Origin: Oceanospirillum sp048270425 | GTDB taxonomy: Bacteria > Pseudomonadota > Gammaproteobacteria > Pseudomonadales > Halomonadaceae | NCBI GenBank assembly: GCA_048270425.1 | Contig: JBLWSY010000020.1 | Span: 11,891 to 75,890 of the forward strand | DNA: 64,000 bases | Direction: 5' to 3' | Shown here: piece by piece, positions 44,054 to 52,781 of the stretch | How positions within the stretch are numbered: the first letter of the stretch is position 1 | Layout of the letters: every line of letters starts with the position of its first letter | The notes under the pieces: generated by a model | What the model saw: only the letters and a program-made list of their open reading frames with translations | Databases searched by the model: none | Told to the model about the DNA's origin: nothing | Position numbers and translations under genes: made by a program

Positions 44054-45292
44054 TTATACGACCGGTCTGCGATCCAGTTTCCGCTTCAGCCACCACATCA
44101 TAACCGGTTGAGCCAACACGAAAATCATGGTGATACTGCTTAACAGCACCATCCCCTGCAGAGCCCCCGTCTCATCTGCGGTCAGCACCCAGGAACTCCC
44201 CACCGCGGCAATACCGGTAGACACATGCTGAAAAGCAAACTGAGCCGAAGTATAAGCTGCCCGCTCATGCCCCTCCGGCGTCATACTGGTCAGAGCGTTC
44301 TGTGTTACCCGCCGAGCCGATGAGAACACCATAAAACCAGCGAAGATATAAGGCACCCAAAGCACTGACGGCTGATGCATAAAGCCATACCAGAGCACCA
44401 ACGCAAGCCCCAGACAAACAACTGTTCCCGTGCCTAAGCTACCAAAGCGGTCGGTCAGATAACCCGTAACCTGCATCCCTACCAAAGACGCAACACCGCC
44501 TATCATATACAGTTCGCCAACGCGCTCCCTGGGGAAACCCAGATTAAACTGAATATAGGCAGACAAGTTGGGAATCAGCAGGAAGTTACCAAACATGGAA
44601 ACCACCACCAGCATCAGTGCCCATCGGGTCAGAGACTTATTCAGCAGCGAGAACACGCCTACCGCAGGCTTACCCTCATGCTTACCCTTATGGCTGTCCA
44701 TCTTCGGTAACAGGAGGTAAATCGCCAGCAGTACAGTCACGCCACAAAGGGCAATGGCATAGAAGGGTGTTTGCCAACCGTGCCAGTTAGCCAGTTCTAG
44801 TCCAAAAGGGATACCGGCAATCGCTGCGACGGAGAAAGACCCCATCGCAATCGCCATCGCCCGCCCCCGTCGCTGGGGCGGCACCACATCAATAATCATC
44901 GCCATACCAATGGCCGAAGCTGGCCCGCCAAAAGCACCAGCACAGATTCTGGCGACCAGAAGTGTCATCTGATCAACCGCCAGAGTTGCCGCAAAGGTAC
45001 TGACTGAAAGACCTGCCATGGCCACAATGGCAATCGCCCTGCGATCAAACCGGTCCAGATGACGACTCAGGAAAAAACCGGATGCCGCCGCGGCAAAGGT
45101 GTAGCTACCTCCGATCAGCCCCAGGTCTGACATGGGGATATTCAAATCCCGGGCGAAATCCGGCCCCAGGGGCATCACCATCATAAAATCGACGATATTA
45201 ATAAACTGAATCAGGGTAACCAGAATCACCACCCGCCATTCGCCGGGGAAGTTCCCGGAAGACAAATCCTGGGGTTGCAGATTGGACGGCAT
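44054..45292 (-). CDS. Major facilitator superfamily transporter
   Basis: A 412-residue MFS protein with 12 helices; RICAGAFGGPASAIGMAMIIDVVPPQRRGRAMAIAMG-like motif A/loop region and SYTFAAAASGFFLSRHLDRFDRR. Drug/H+ antiporter-like family, substrate unknown. AAGGAG precedes the ATG. It is 72 bp upstream of eda and not obviously linked. Confidence 0.9.
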   Translation of the reverse strand: MPSNLQPQDLSSGNFPGEWRVVILVTLIQFINIVDFMMVMPLGPDFARDLNIPMSDLGLIGGSYTFAAAASGFFLSRHLDRFDRRAIAIVAMAGLSVSTFAATLAVDQMTLLVARICAGAFGGPASAIGMAMIIDVVPPQRRGRAMAIAMGSFSVAAIAGIPFGLELANWHGWQTPFYAIALCGVTVLLAIYLLLPKMDSHKGKHEGKPAVGVFSLLNKSLTRWALMLVVVSMFGNFLLIPNLSAYIQFNLGFPRERVGELYMIGGVASLVGMQVTGYLTDRFGSLGTGTVVCLGLALVLWYGFMHQPSVLWVPYIFAGFMVFSSARRVTQNALTSMTPEGHERAAYTSAQFAFQHVSTGIAAVGSSWVLTADETGALQGMVLLSSITMIFVLAQPVMMWWLKRKLDRRPVV

Positions 45293-45464
45293 CAGAACTC
45301 CTTTGCAGAAAGGGATGTATCACCGGAGCTAAAAAAGAATAAACGAAAAAAGGGGCTGAAAGCCCCTCTAAACTAGTCAAGTATAACGCGATTTAACGGC
45401 TATCCCGACAGCCATTGATAAAATAATTGGTCAATCAAAGCTACGAACTAAAAACCGCTACCAT

Positions 45465-46241
45465 TTATTGCTGAAGAAAACGCTGCACATGAGCCAGAAA
45501 ATCCAGTGGCTTTTCAGCATGCAGCCAGTGACCGCAGCCAGCCATAGTGATCACTTGGTTTTGAGGGAACAGCGCTTCAATCTGAGGCAAATAACTGTCT
45601 TCCACATAATGAGACACTTCACCACGAATAAAGAGTGAAGGCTTGGCGAACGGATTACCGGAAGGCGCTTTAACGACGGAGTCGTAATCGGCGTTGATCT
45701 GATCCAGTCCCACGCGCCAGCCAAGCTTACCATTCTCTTTCTTCTCAAGGTTGGTGTTCAGGAACTGGCGCACACCCAGAGTATCCAGATGCTCTGCCAT
45801 CATCGCATCCGCCTCTTTACGGCTTTCAGCCCCACCGGCGTTCTGCACCGCATAAAGAGCCGCCAGCACATCATCATGGCCGTGACCGTATTCGACCGGC
45901 GCGATATCCGCCACGATCAGTTTCTCAACACGCTCCGGCTGGTTCAGCGCCAGCTGCATCGCTACCTTGCCGCCCATGGAGTGGCCCAGAATATGAGCTT
46001 TCTCAAGCCCCAGCTTATCCATCAGCGCCAGCACATCGGCGGCCATCGCTTCGTAGCTCATACCCTCGATATGAGGTGAACGGCCGTGGTTGCGCAGATC
46101 CAGTGCGATAACCCGATAGGTTTCCGCAAACTTCTTGCTGAGGGTGCGCCAGTTATCCGCAGAACCGAACAGACCATGAATAATCATCAGCGGGAAACCT
46201 TCCCCCTGTTCGGTATAAAACAGCTCTGCGTTGCCGGACAT
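45465..46241 (-). CDS. Alpha/beta-fold esterase, YbfF-like
   Basis: A 258-residue hydrolase. HGLFGSADNW is the oxyanion hole, LGHSMGGKVAM the nucleophile elbow, and CGHWLHAEKP the catalytic His. It resembles the acyl-CoA/ester hydrolase YbfF. ATG 46241 has GAGG. Confidence 0.9.
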   Translation of the reverse strand: MSGNAELFYTEQGEGFPLMIIHGLFGSADNWRTLSKKFAETYRVIALDLRNHGRSPHIEGMSYEAMAADVLALMDKLGLEKAHILGHSMGGKVAMQLALNQPERVEKLIVADIAPVEYGHGHDDVLAALYAVQNAGGAESRKEADAMMAEHLDTLGVRQFLNTNLEKKENGKLGWRVGLDQINADYDSVVKAPSGNPFAKPSLFIRGEVSHYVEDSYLPQIEALFPQNQVITMAGCGHWLHAEKPLDFLAHVQRFLQQ

Positions 46242-46579
46242 AAGCACCTCGAAATCGTCGTGTCGCTATCATCGATCAATAGCATTGGATAAACAAAAAA
46301 ATTCAGCGCCGTATTATGCAATGCGTAAACCGCTTCTTCCAGCATAGCTACCGTTCAGCACTGAAAGTCACAAAGAATTCACCCTGTCTTAATATCGCAA
46401 CGCAGCATAAGTAGACTCCCCCCAAACCATCAGGGTTTATCATCCTCACTGAAAATGCTTGCTGATTAATCAGGCGATCATTAACGTAGATGCATCAGCG
46501 CTCTTGCATATTGATATGCCAAATATGCGCTAACCTGAACCCGAAGATGGTATTTCAAGAAGTCACAGGAGTGTGTTGC
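46242..46579. other. 338-bp gap between divergent hydrolases
   Basis: It contains divergent promoters by position, but I see no repeats, RNA motifs or clear boxes in it. Confidence 0.4.
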
Positions 46580-47440
46580 ATGAGTATTGACCGACTGGAG
46601 CTGGTCTATCGGCTGGCAAAGCAGAAAGATGCCGTTCCGGTATTGTTTGTTCACGGTATTTTCAGCGGTGCCTGGATCTGGGAGGAGCACTTTCTGGACT
46701 GGTTTGCCAACCATGGCTATCACGCTTATGCCGTTAGTCTGCGCGGCCATGGTCGCTCATCAACACCGGACCCCACCGGACAATACAGCCTGAAAGATTA
46801 CGCTCAGGATCTGGAAGATGCGATTCGCACCATCGAGCAAATCCATAAACAACCTCCGTTGCTGGTGGGTCACTCTATGGGCGGTATGGTGGTTCAGCGT
46901 TTTCTGACTCAGCATGTGGGCCGAGGTGCCGTACTTCTCTGCAGCATTCCCCCGCAAGGCATGATGCCACTGTCGATCCAGAGTCTCTGGTGCAATCCCT
47001 TTACCACCCTTGAGATGACTCAAACCTATATGATGCCGGAGCAGGCAACGCCCGCTCAGCTGCAGCGCTATATGTTCTCTGGCCCCGTGGATCAGAAGCA
47101 GCTGGATAAATGGCTACAGTATATGGTGCCGGAATCCCAGCGTCTGATCTGGGATATGAGCTGGAACGATCTGCCCAACCCTTTTGAAGTGGCGAAAACC
47201 CCTATCATGGTAATCGGTGCCAAACAGGATCAGCTGGTACCTCAGTTGACAGTAACCCTGACGGCTGCCACCTACGGCTGTAAAGCACACTGGATAAATT
47301 CCGGCCATGGTGTGATGCTGGATCATAACTGGCAGGAGGGAGCAGCCACCGTTGCGGCAGCCCTTACCGAGCTGCTGCATCAGGAAGAAGATCGGTATCA
47401 GGAAGAAGAGTCGCAGTCTCAGGTATCAGCCTGCGCCTGA
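46580..47440 (+). CDS. Alpha/beta-hydrolase
   Basis: A 286-residue hydrolase: VLFVHGIFSGAWIWEEHFLDW, LRGHGRSSTPDP, VGHSMGGMVVQRFL (nucleophile Ser) and INSGHGVMLD (His). The frame opens at 46490, but ATG 46580 has AGGAG. Substrate unknown. A terminator follows. Confidence 0.88.
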   Translation: MSIDRLELVYRLAKQKDAVPVLFVHGIFSGAWIWEEHFLDWFANHGYHAYAVSLRGHGRSSTPDPTGQYSLKDYAQDLEDAIRTIEQIHKQPPLLVGHSMGGMVVQRFLTQHVGRGAVLLCSIPPQGMMPLSIQSLWCNPFTTLEMTQTYMMPEQATPAQLQRYMFSGPVDQKQLDKWLQYMVPESQRLIWDMSWNDLPNPFEVAKTPIMVIGAKQDQLVPQLTVTLTAATYGCKAHWINSGHGVMLDHNWQEGAATVAAALTELLHQEEDRYQEEESQSQVSACA

Positions 47441-47477
47441 AAGATTATCGAGTTAGCCTCCTTAAAATACCAACCAT

Positions 47478-47518
47478 AAAAAACCCTGGCAGTCCGGACT
47501 GCCAGGGTTCTTTTTTTG
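47478..47518. terminator. Bidirectional terminator
   Basis: AACCCTGGCAGTCC and GGACTGCCAGGGTT form a perfect 14-bp palindrome (47482-47509) followed by CTTTTTTT. It lies between convergent genes. Confidence 0.9.
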
Positions 47519-47541
47519 ACGTTGCAGCTTACCGGGCCTAA

Positions 47542-48063
47542 TCAGGCCGCTTTTAGCTGGTAACGACTCACCTCATCAACCGCAGCCCCCAACATACCCT
47601 GCTCCCGCAGCACCTTGCGGAATTCACAAAGGCTTGGCAGCTGATCAAAACGGAAGAAGTGACCATGGCACTGACAATCCGTTGCCCCCAGATCTTTCAC
47701 TGGCACCTGAGAACCCGGCAGACTTGCCAGTACACCGGCCCAGTCATGCTCTCGGGGCTCAGTATCTTCAGTAATCCATAGTGAGAGAAAATGCATCGCA
47801 GGACGAATATAGTCCAGATGCCAATGGCAGCGTTCACTGATACTCAGATGGTGCCTTAGCCGGGCATGCAGGCCGCCAGGTCCAAAAGCGCTGCCCACAT
47901 AGGCATAGAAGCCAGCAGCAAACTCAGTTTCGGCAAGCTTGCCAACGCGGATGGTTTTAGCATGTTTCATCTCGAAAAAGAGCAGATACGTACCCTTTTC
48001 TTTCGGTAGCTGACGGGTCAGTTCAGCAATATCGAGACGTGACAGGTCTTTTATTTTTTTCAT
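47542..48063 (-). CDS. DUF123 GIY-YIG-like nuclease domain protein
   Basis: A 173-residue protein with KGTYLLFFEM, GFYAYVGSAFGPGGLHARLRHHL and HWHLDYI, typical of DUF123, a GIY-YIG-related fold. CQCHGHF could bind metal. Its biochemical role is not established. AGGGAT precedes the ATG. Confidence 0.82.
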   Translation of the reverse strand: MKKIKDLSRLDIAELTRQLPKEKGTYLLFFEMKHAKTIRVGKLAETEFAAGFYAYVGSAFGPGGLHARLRHHLSISERCHWHLDYIRPAMHFLSLWITEDTEPREHDWAGVLASLPGSQVPVKDLGATDCQCHGHFFRFDQLPSLCEFRKVLREQGMLGAAVDEVSRYQLKAA

Positions 48064-48216
48064 AGGATCCCTGTTAGCGTTCTTTAGTCTGTGTTTCTAT
48101 AATGGTTCAGGCGAGTTTTTGTTATTTGGTTACCTGACCAATGTGTAATTGTTATAGATCATTTGGCTGCAAGCAGCATCAATGATCTTTTTTTCGCAAG
48201 CATAAAGGAGTCAGAC

Positions 48217-48459
48217 ATGGATCTATCTACCCACAATATGACCAACCTGTTTAACCAGCTTGGCTTACCCAGTGACGAAGCATCTATCCAGCAATTTATC
48301 AAAGATAATGGCCCTATCCCTGCCGACCAGCCCATCTACGAAGCCAGTTGCTTCACAGACGTACAGGCGGCTTTTCTGGCACAAGGTCTGGATGAAGACT
48401 CCGACTGGAGCGAAGTGATCGACACCCTGCACAGCGCTATGACAGAGCCGGCAGAATAA
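48217..48459 (+). CDS. DUF2789 protein
   Basis: An 80-residue protein with TNLFNQLGLPSDEASIQQFI and FLAQGLDEDSDWSEVIDTLH, the DUF2789 signature. Function unknown. The frame opens upstream, but ATG 48217 has AAAGGAG. Confidence 0.85.
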   Translation: MDLSTHNMTNLFNQLGLPSDEASIQQFIKDNGPIPADQPIYEASCFTDVQAAFLAQGLDEDSDWSEVIDTLHSAMTEPAE

Positions 48460-48714
48460 AATTGACCAGACCCAAACGATACAAAATTAGGGCTGCAGTT
48501 TCAATTTACGAAACATAAAATCGACTAATTTACGTACTTTTTGTTTGAATTTAAGTACTTAGTATCTGAAATTGGGCATCTTGCGTCTGGCCGGGGTAAA
48601 AAATACACCCCGTCCGGACACTCAACCATTAGCGTTTCTGCTATATTGCATCGGGTTTATTTCCTGTTATCCTCCTGATTTGGTTTAACAATTCTGAAAT
48701 TGTATCGATGGTAT
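48460..48714. other. 255-bp gap after the DUF2789 gene
   Basis: It is AT-rich and contains a hairpin-like element where GTCTGGCCGGGGT can pair with ACCCCGTCCGGAC (about 48586-48620), which may act as a weak terminator. No gene seen. Confidence 0.4.
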
Positions 48715-48954
48715 ATGACTGCTAACAGCGAACCTCCCAGTTGCCACTTGGCAACTCTTTCTGAAAGCCTCCTTTGTACGGCTTGTAACCTGCCCCGACT
48801 CTGTCACTGTGCAGGGCAATCCGTTACCCTGCAGAACAGTATCCGGCAATCGCTCCCCCTTCTGCCAGCATCTGACACTCACCCTCTTTCGGAATGGGGA
48901 ACAGATGGCATGATTTACCGGTCACAGGATTTTCAGCAAGTGAGGCAGCATTGA
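48715..48954 (+). CDS. Possible small Cys-rich protein coupled to the next gene
   Basis: 79 residues from ATG 48715 (the frame opens at 48700), with a Cys-rich CTACNLPRLCHC segment. Its TGA overlaps the ATG of the amidotransferase as TGATG, the usual coupling pattern, and this is the main support. I do not recognise it and see no strong ribosome site. Confidence 0.35.
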   Translation: MTANSEPPSCHLATLSESLLCTACNLPRLCHCAGQSVTLQNSIRQSLPLLPASDTHPLSEWGTDGMIYRSQDFQQVRQH

Positions 48955-49661
48955 TGCGAATTCATGTTTTTCAGCATGTACCCTATGAAGGACCAGGTAG
49001 TATTGCACGCTGGGCCGAAAAAAATGGCCACTCGCTGACCACAACCCGCTTCCATGAAGGCGACCCTCTGCCATCCCACGATGATTATGATCTGCTGATG
49101 ATTCTTGGCGGCCCCATGAGCGCCAATGATGATTTCAATGTCGACTGGATGCAGGCTGAGAAACGCTTTATCCGCGAAGCGATCGATCAGGATAAGATGC
49201 TGCTGGGAATCTGCCTTGGGTCGCAGCTGATCGCACGGGTGCTGGGCGCTACAATCAGCCGCAATGAAGATCGTGAAATCGGCTGGTTCCCGATTACCGC
49301 TACACCAAACGCTATGGTATTGGGTCTGCCTCAACAGTTTCAGGCATTCCACTGGCACGGCGATACCTTCACCCTTCCTGAAGGCGCTAAGTCTATTGGC
49401 AGCAGTGAAGGTTGCGATCAGCAAGGCTTTATCTACCAGGATCGGATTGTTGCCCTGCAGTTCCATCTTGAGACAACACCGGATGCTGCCCGTGAACTGG
49501 TCGATGCCTGCCGTCACGAGATTGAAGAGGATGGCCCCCATACGCAGCCCGTTGAAGCGATGCTGGTGGATCTTGAACTTTTCTCCGAAGCCAACCAACG
49601 TATGGAACAAATTATGAGTTACATGCGGGCCCAGCTTGAGGCGACAGCAACCGCCAGCTAA
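48954..49661 (+). CDS. Class I glutamine amidotransferase-like protein
   Basis: A 235-residue GATase1 domain protein. LLGICLGSQLIARVLGA holds the nucleophile Cys, and VALQFHLETTPD the His and Glu. It resembles standalone GMP-synthase-like amidotransferases (YfeJ type). It may be coupled to the preceding small frame. A strong terminator follows. Confidence 0.88.
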   Translation: MRIHVFQHVPYEGPGSIARWAEKNGHSLTTTRFHEGDPLPSHDDYDLLMILGGPMSANDDFNVDWMQAEKRFIREAIDQDKMLLGICLGSQLIARVLGATISRNEDREIGWFPITATPNAMVLGLPQQFQAFHWHGDTFTLPEGAKSIGSSEGCDQQGFIYQDRIVALQFHLETTPDAARELVDACRHEIEEDGPHTQPVEAMLVDLELFSEANQRMEQIMSYMRAQLEATATAS

Positions 49662-49725
49662 GACGCTTCAGGCAAGATGATGACGACACTCAAGGGAAAG
49701 TCGTAAAAACCAAACGCCAGATGCC

Positions 49726-49766
49726 AAAAAGCCGGAATCTATCACTGATAAATTCCGGCTTTTTTG
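49726..49766 (+). terminator. Terminator after the amidotransferase
   Basis: AAAAAGCCGGAAT pairs with ATTCCGGCTTTTTT (49727-49765). On the minus strand it can also end the aminotransferase. Confidence 0.9.
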
Positions 49767-49769
49767 TGC

Positions 49770-49813
49770 GAGCGGTAAACACCGCAAATTAAAATCTGCG
49801 TGGTTTACCGCTC
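49770..49813. repeat. Second, larger hairpin beside the terminator
   Basis: GAGCGGTAAAC (49770-49780) pairs with GTTTACCGCTC (49803-49813); inner CGCA/TGCG extends it. It lies next to the aminotransferase end. Confidence 0.65.
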
Positions 49814-49842
49814 TCAAGAAACCTTAAAGAGGCTCAAGATCC

Positions 49843-51003
49843 TTATAGCGTTTCTAAAACCTTAGCCAGGCGCTTCAGACCTTCTTCCATATCTTCCGGC
49901 GTCATCTGGCTGAAGCTCAGACGCAGCGCTTTACCGGCTGACTTCTCAACTTCAAACGGCGTACCCGGCAGAGGAACAACCTTAGCTTCGATACCTTTCG
50001 GCAGAACTTCACGGGTATCGGTTTCCAGCTCCAGCCAGAAGAACATACCGCCCGCAGGCAGCTTCCACGTCACAGACGCCGGCAGGTACTCTTTCAGCAG
50101 TTTCTGCATCAGGTCGCGCTTAACACGGTAGTGGTTCTGCAGACGCTCAATGTGGGCTGGCAGGCTACCGGCTGCTAAAAAGTCACCAATGATCTTCTGT
50201 CCCAAACGGTTAGAGTGCAGATCCGTCGCCTGCTTAGCACGCAGAATCCAAGGGTACAGATCAGGATGCGAAACCACATAACCGGTACGCAGACCCGGCC
50301 ACAGCATCTTGGAGAAAGACCCCATGTACATCCAGGTCGCTTTCTTCAGATAAGAGCAGATCGGACGGGTGAAGGCGTTATCGTAGTTCAGAACGCGGTA
50401 CGGGTCGTCTTCGATCAGCGTCACATCGTAGCGGTCGATCAGTTCAGCAACAGCGATACGCTCGGCTTCGGTGTAGCTGTAACCGGTAGGGTTCTGGAAG
50501 GTCGGAATCAGATAAACCATACGCGGGTTATTATCTTTCAGCTGCTTCTCCAGAGACTCCAGATCAACACCGTTCTCGCCCAGATCAAATGACAGCAGAT
50601 CAGCACCCAGACCACGCAGTACCTGCAGCATCGCCAGATAGGTCGGATCTTCAACCACAACCTGAGTACCGGCATCAACCAGAATACGCGCGGCCAGATC
50701 CAGACCCTGCTGAGAACCGGATGTAATCAGAATCTGATCTTCGGTGCAGGTCAGGCCTTCGCCACCCAGCCACTTAACCAGCTCCTGTTTCACCAGAGCT
50801 TCACCGTCAGAGGTGCCGTATTGTTTAATGCTGGTCAGGTCGCCCAGTTCTGGCATCTCTGGCATAACAGAGGCATCGGGCAGGCCACCGGCAAAAGAGA
50901 TCATGCCCGGTTGTTGGCTGACCGACAGAATCTCACGCACAGGAGAACCCGGCAGACGGTTAGCGTAAGCGGACAGTTTCAATTCCGGTGAGGGGCTGGA
51001 CAT
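49843..51003 (-). CDS. PLP-dependent aminotransferase (AAA/LysN-like)
   Basis: A 386-residue fold-type I aminotransferase. ILITSGSQQGLDLAARIL, PTFQNPTGYSYTEAERIAVAEL, and YMGSFSKMLWPGLRTGYV (PLP Lys in SFSK). It resembles alpha-aminoadipate/aromatic or valine-pyruvate aminotransferases. AAAGGATC precedes the ATG. Divergent from a MocR regulator, which probably controls it. Confidence 0.9.
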   Translation of the reverse strand: MSSPSPELKLSAYANRLPGSPVREILSVSQQPGMISFAGGLPDASVMPEMPELGDLTSIKQYGTSDGEALVKQELVKWLGGEGLTCTEDQILITSGSQQGLDLAARILVDAGTQVVVEDPTYLAMLQVLRGLGADLLSFDLGENGVDLESLEKQLKDNNPRMVYLIPTFQNPTGYSYTEAERIAVAELIDRYDVTLIEDDPYRVLNYDNAFTRPICSYLKKATWMYMGSFSKMLWPGLRTGYVVSHPDLYPWILRAKQATDLHSNRLGQKIIGDFLAAGSLPAHIERLQNHYRVKRDLMQKLLKEYLPASVTWKLPAGGMFFWLELETDTREVLPKGIEAKVVPLPGTPFEVEKSAGKALRLSFSQMTPEDMEEGLKRLAKVLETL

Positions 51004-51142
51004 AGAGTGATCCTTTTTTGCAAATGATGATATTTGTTGTCACTGAGACTCACCCAGAAGCGGTGAAAATGATTTCGTGAGGCTTCGGCTATTCTCAGGT
51101 TTTATGGTGACATTATGGAAATGGAAGGGGCACACAGAAAAG

Positions 51143-51197
51143 ATACAGTTTGCTAAAACAGCCCCATACAGACCAAAATAACTGATACACAGTTTGC
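51143..51197. promoter_or_regulatory. Direct repeats between the aminotransferase and MocR genes
   Basis: ACAGTTTGC occurs at 51145-51153 and 51189-51197, 44 bp apart. ATACA recurs three times (51143, 51166, 51186). MocR-type proteins such as GabR bind direct repeats, so this is a likely operator. Confidence 0.5.
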
Positions 51198-51246
51198 CGA
51201 AATTTTACCATAACGATAAAAAGCCACAAACAGATGTCTGAGCCCT

Positions 51247-52701
51247 ATGCCTGAAAAGCAAAAACCTGAACTGAACAACCCGCCGGAACAGCCGCTGTAT
51301 CAGCAGGTGGGACGTAAGCTTTATCAGCAGGTGATCCGTCACGCCAATCCGGAACAGAAGCTGCCCAGCCTGCGCCTGGTGGCCGAGCAGTTTGATATCA
51401 GCCTGAGCAGCGCACAAAGCGCCTATCAGTATCTGATCGATCAGGGATTGGTTGTTGTGCGCCCCCGCTCCGGCTATTATCTTGCAGGGAGTCCCTCATC
51501 AGCCAAGGGTAATCAGCGGCTGCAGCCTCAGATTCCACCGGCAAACCCGGCAGCTGAACGGGTTAAGGTCAGCGATCTGGTGATCCGTATGCTATCCCTT
51601 GGTCGGGAGCATCCGCTGATCAATCTGGGCACAGCGGTACCGGAACCAGCACTTTTACCGCTGGAGGCACTGGCGAAGATTCAACGCCAGATCAGCCGCA
51701 AACCTCAATGGGCTTATGGTGGCTACAGTCCTTCCGGTGGCGAGCCTCTGCTGCAACAGGCGCTGTCTCAGCATCTCAGCCATCAGGGCGTACAGTGTGC
51801 GCCGGATGATCTGCTAATCACCAACGGCTGCACCGAAGCCCTGCGCATCGCCCTGACCGAATGCACCAAACCCGGCGATGTGGTGGCGATTGAGTCCCCC
51901 ACCTACTTCACTATTTTGCAGCAGCTGGAAAGCCTCGGCCTTAAGGCGCTGGAGATTCCTACCTCACCGGAAACCGGTATCGATCTGGATCATCTCGCCA
52001 CCATGATGTCTGCGATCAAGGTCAACGCCTGTGTGGTCAATCCGGTGGGGCATAACCCGCTGGGGTTTGTGATGCAGGAGCAGCAGAAAACAGACCTGAT
52101 CGAACTCTGCTACCGACACGGCACCCGCCTTATTGAGGATGTGATCTGTCTGGATCTGGCCTATGCCGATCGTCCGGTGCGCTCTTTGCGTTCGATGGAT
52201 CCCTATGGTGTCGTCAGCCAGTGCGGTTCTTTCTCCAAAAGCATGTCGCCCTCGTTGCGGGTGGGCTGGTTGTTACCCGCTGGAGATACCGCTTCAGCCA
52301 CCGCCCGTAAGTTTCAGAACAATGTCAGCGTCAGCACCCCTTGCCAGCTGAGTGTCGCCTATATGCTGGAACAGGGTTTGTATCAGCGCTCGGTGCGCAA
52401 GATCGCCAGCCAGCACAAACTGCGGGTGCATCAGACCCGTGAATGGGTACTCAGGTATTTTCCCGAAGGCACACGGGTTTCTTTGCCGGAGGCGGGTTTT
52501 GTTCTCTGGGTGGAACTGCCGGAGCCTTTTATGGCGATGCCGCTGCACCAGAAAGCGCTGGAGAAAGGCGTGATGTTTCTGCCGGGGGATGTGCTCTCCC
52601 CCACCAGCGACCTGTACAGCCGTTACCTGAGAATCAATTGCTGCGCCTGCCCGGAGGAGGAAGTGCTGGAAGGGATCAAACGCATCGGGCGCTGCTTTTA
52701 A
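51247..52701 (+). CDS. MocR-family regulator (GntR HTH fused to aminotransferase domain)
   Basis: A 484-residue regulator. N-terminal winged helix (about residues 15-78, KLPSLRLVAEQFDISLSSAQ) joined to a fold-type I aminotransferase domain (about 110-480), with the PLP Lys in SQCGSFSKSMSPSLRVGW. It senses an amino acid or PLP-linked compound. Divergent from a real aminotransferase gene. Confidence 0.92.
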   Translation: MPEKQKPELNNPPEQPLYQQVGRKLYQQVIRHANPEQKLPSLRLVAEQFDISLSSAQSAYQYLIDQGLVVVRPRSGYYLAGSPSSAKGNQRLQPQIPPANPAAERVKVSDLVIRMLSLGREHPLINLGTAVPEPALLPLEALAKIQRQISRKPQWAYGGYSPSGGEPLLQQALSQHLSHQGVQCAPDDLLITNGCTEALRIALTECTKPGDVVAIESPTYFTILQQLESLGLKALEIPTSPETGIDLDHLATMMSAIKVNACVVNPVGHNPLGFVMQEQQKTDLIELCYRHGTRLIEDVICLDLAYADRPVRSLRSMDPYGVVSQCGSFSKSMSPSLRVGWLLPAGDTASATARKFQNNVSVSTPCQLSVAYMLEQGLYQRSVRKIASQHKLRVHQTREWVLRYFPEGTRVSLPEAGFVLWVELPEPFMAMPLHQKALEKGVMFLPGDVLSPTSDLYSRYLRINCCACPEEEVLEGIKRIGRCF

Positions 52702-52781
52702 GCGCCCGACCAGAGTTTCACAAGGCTCTTCTACGGCTACTCATCAGGAAGAACAACCGATTTTAAGACGAACAGCCGGTT

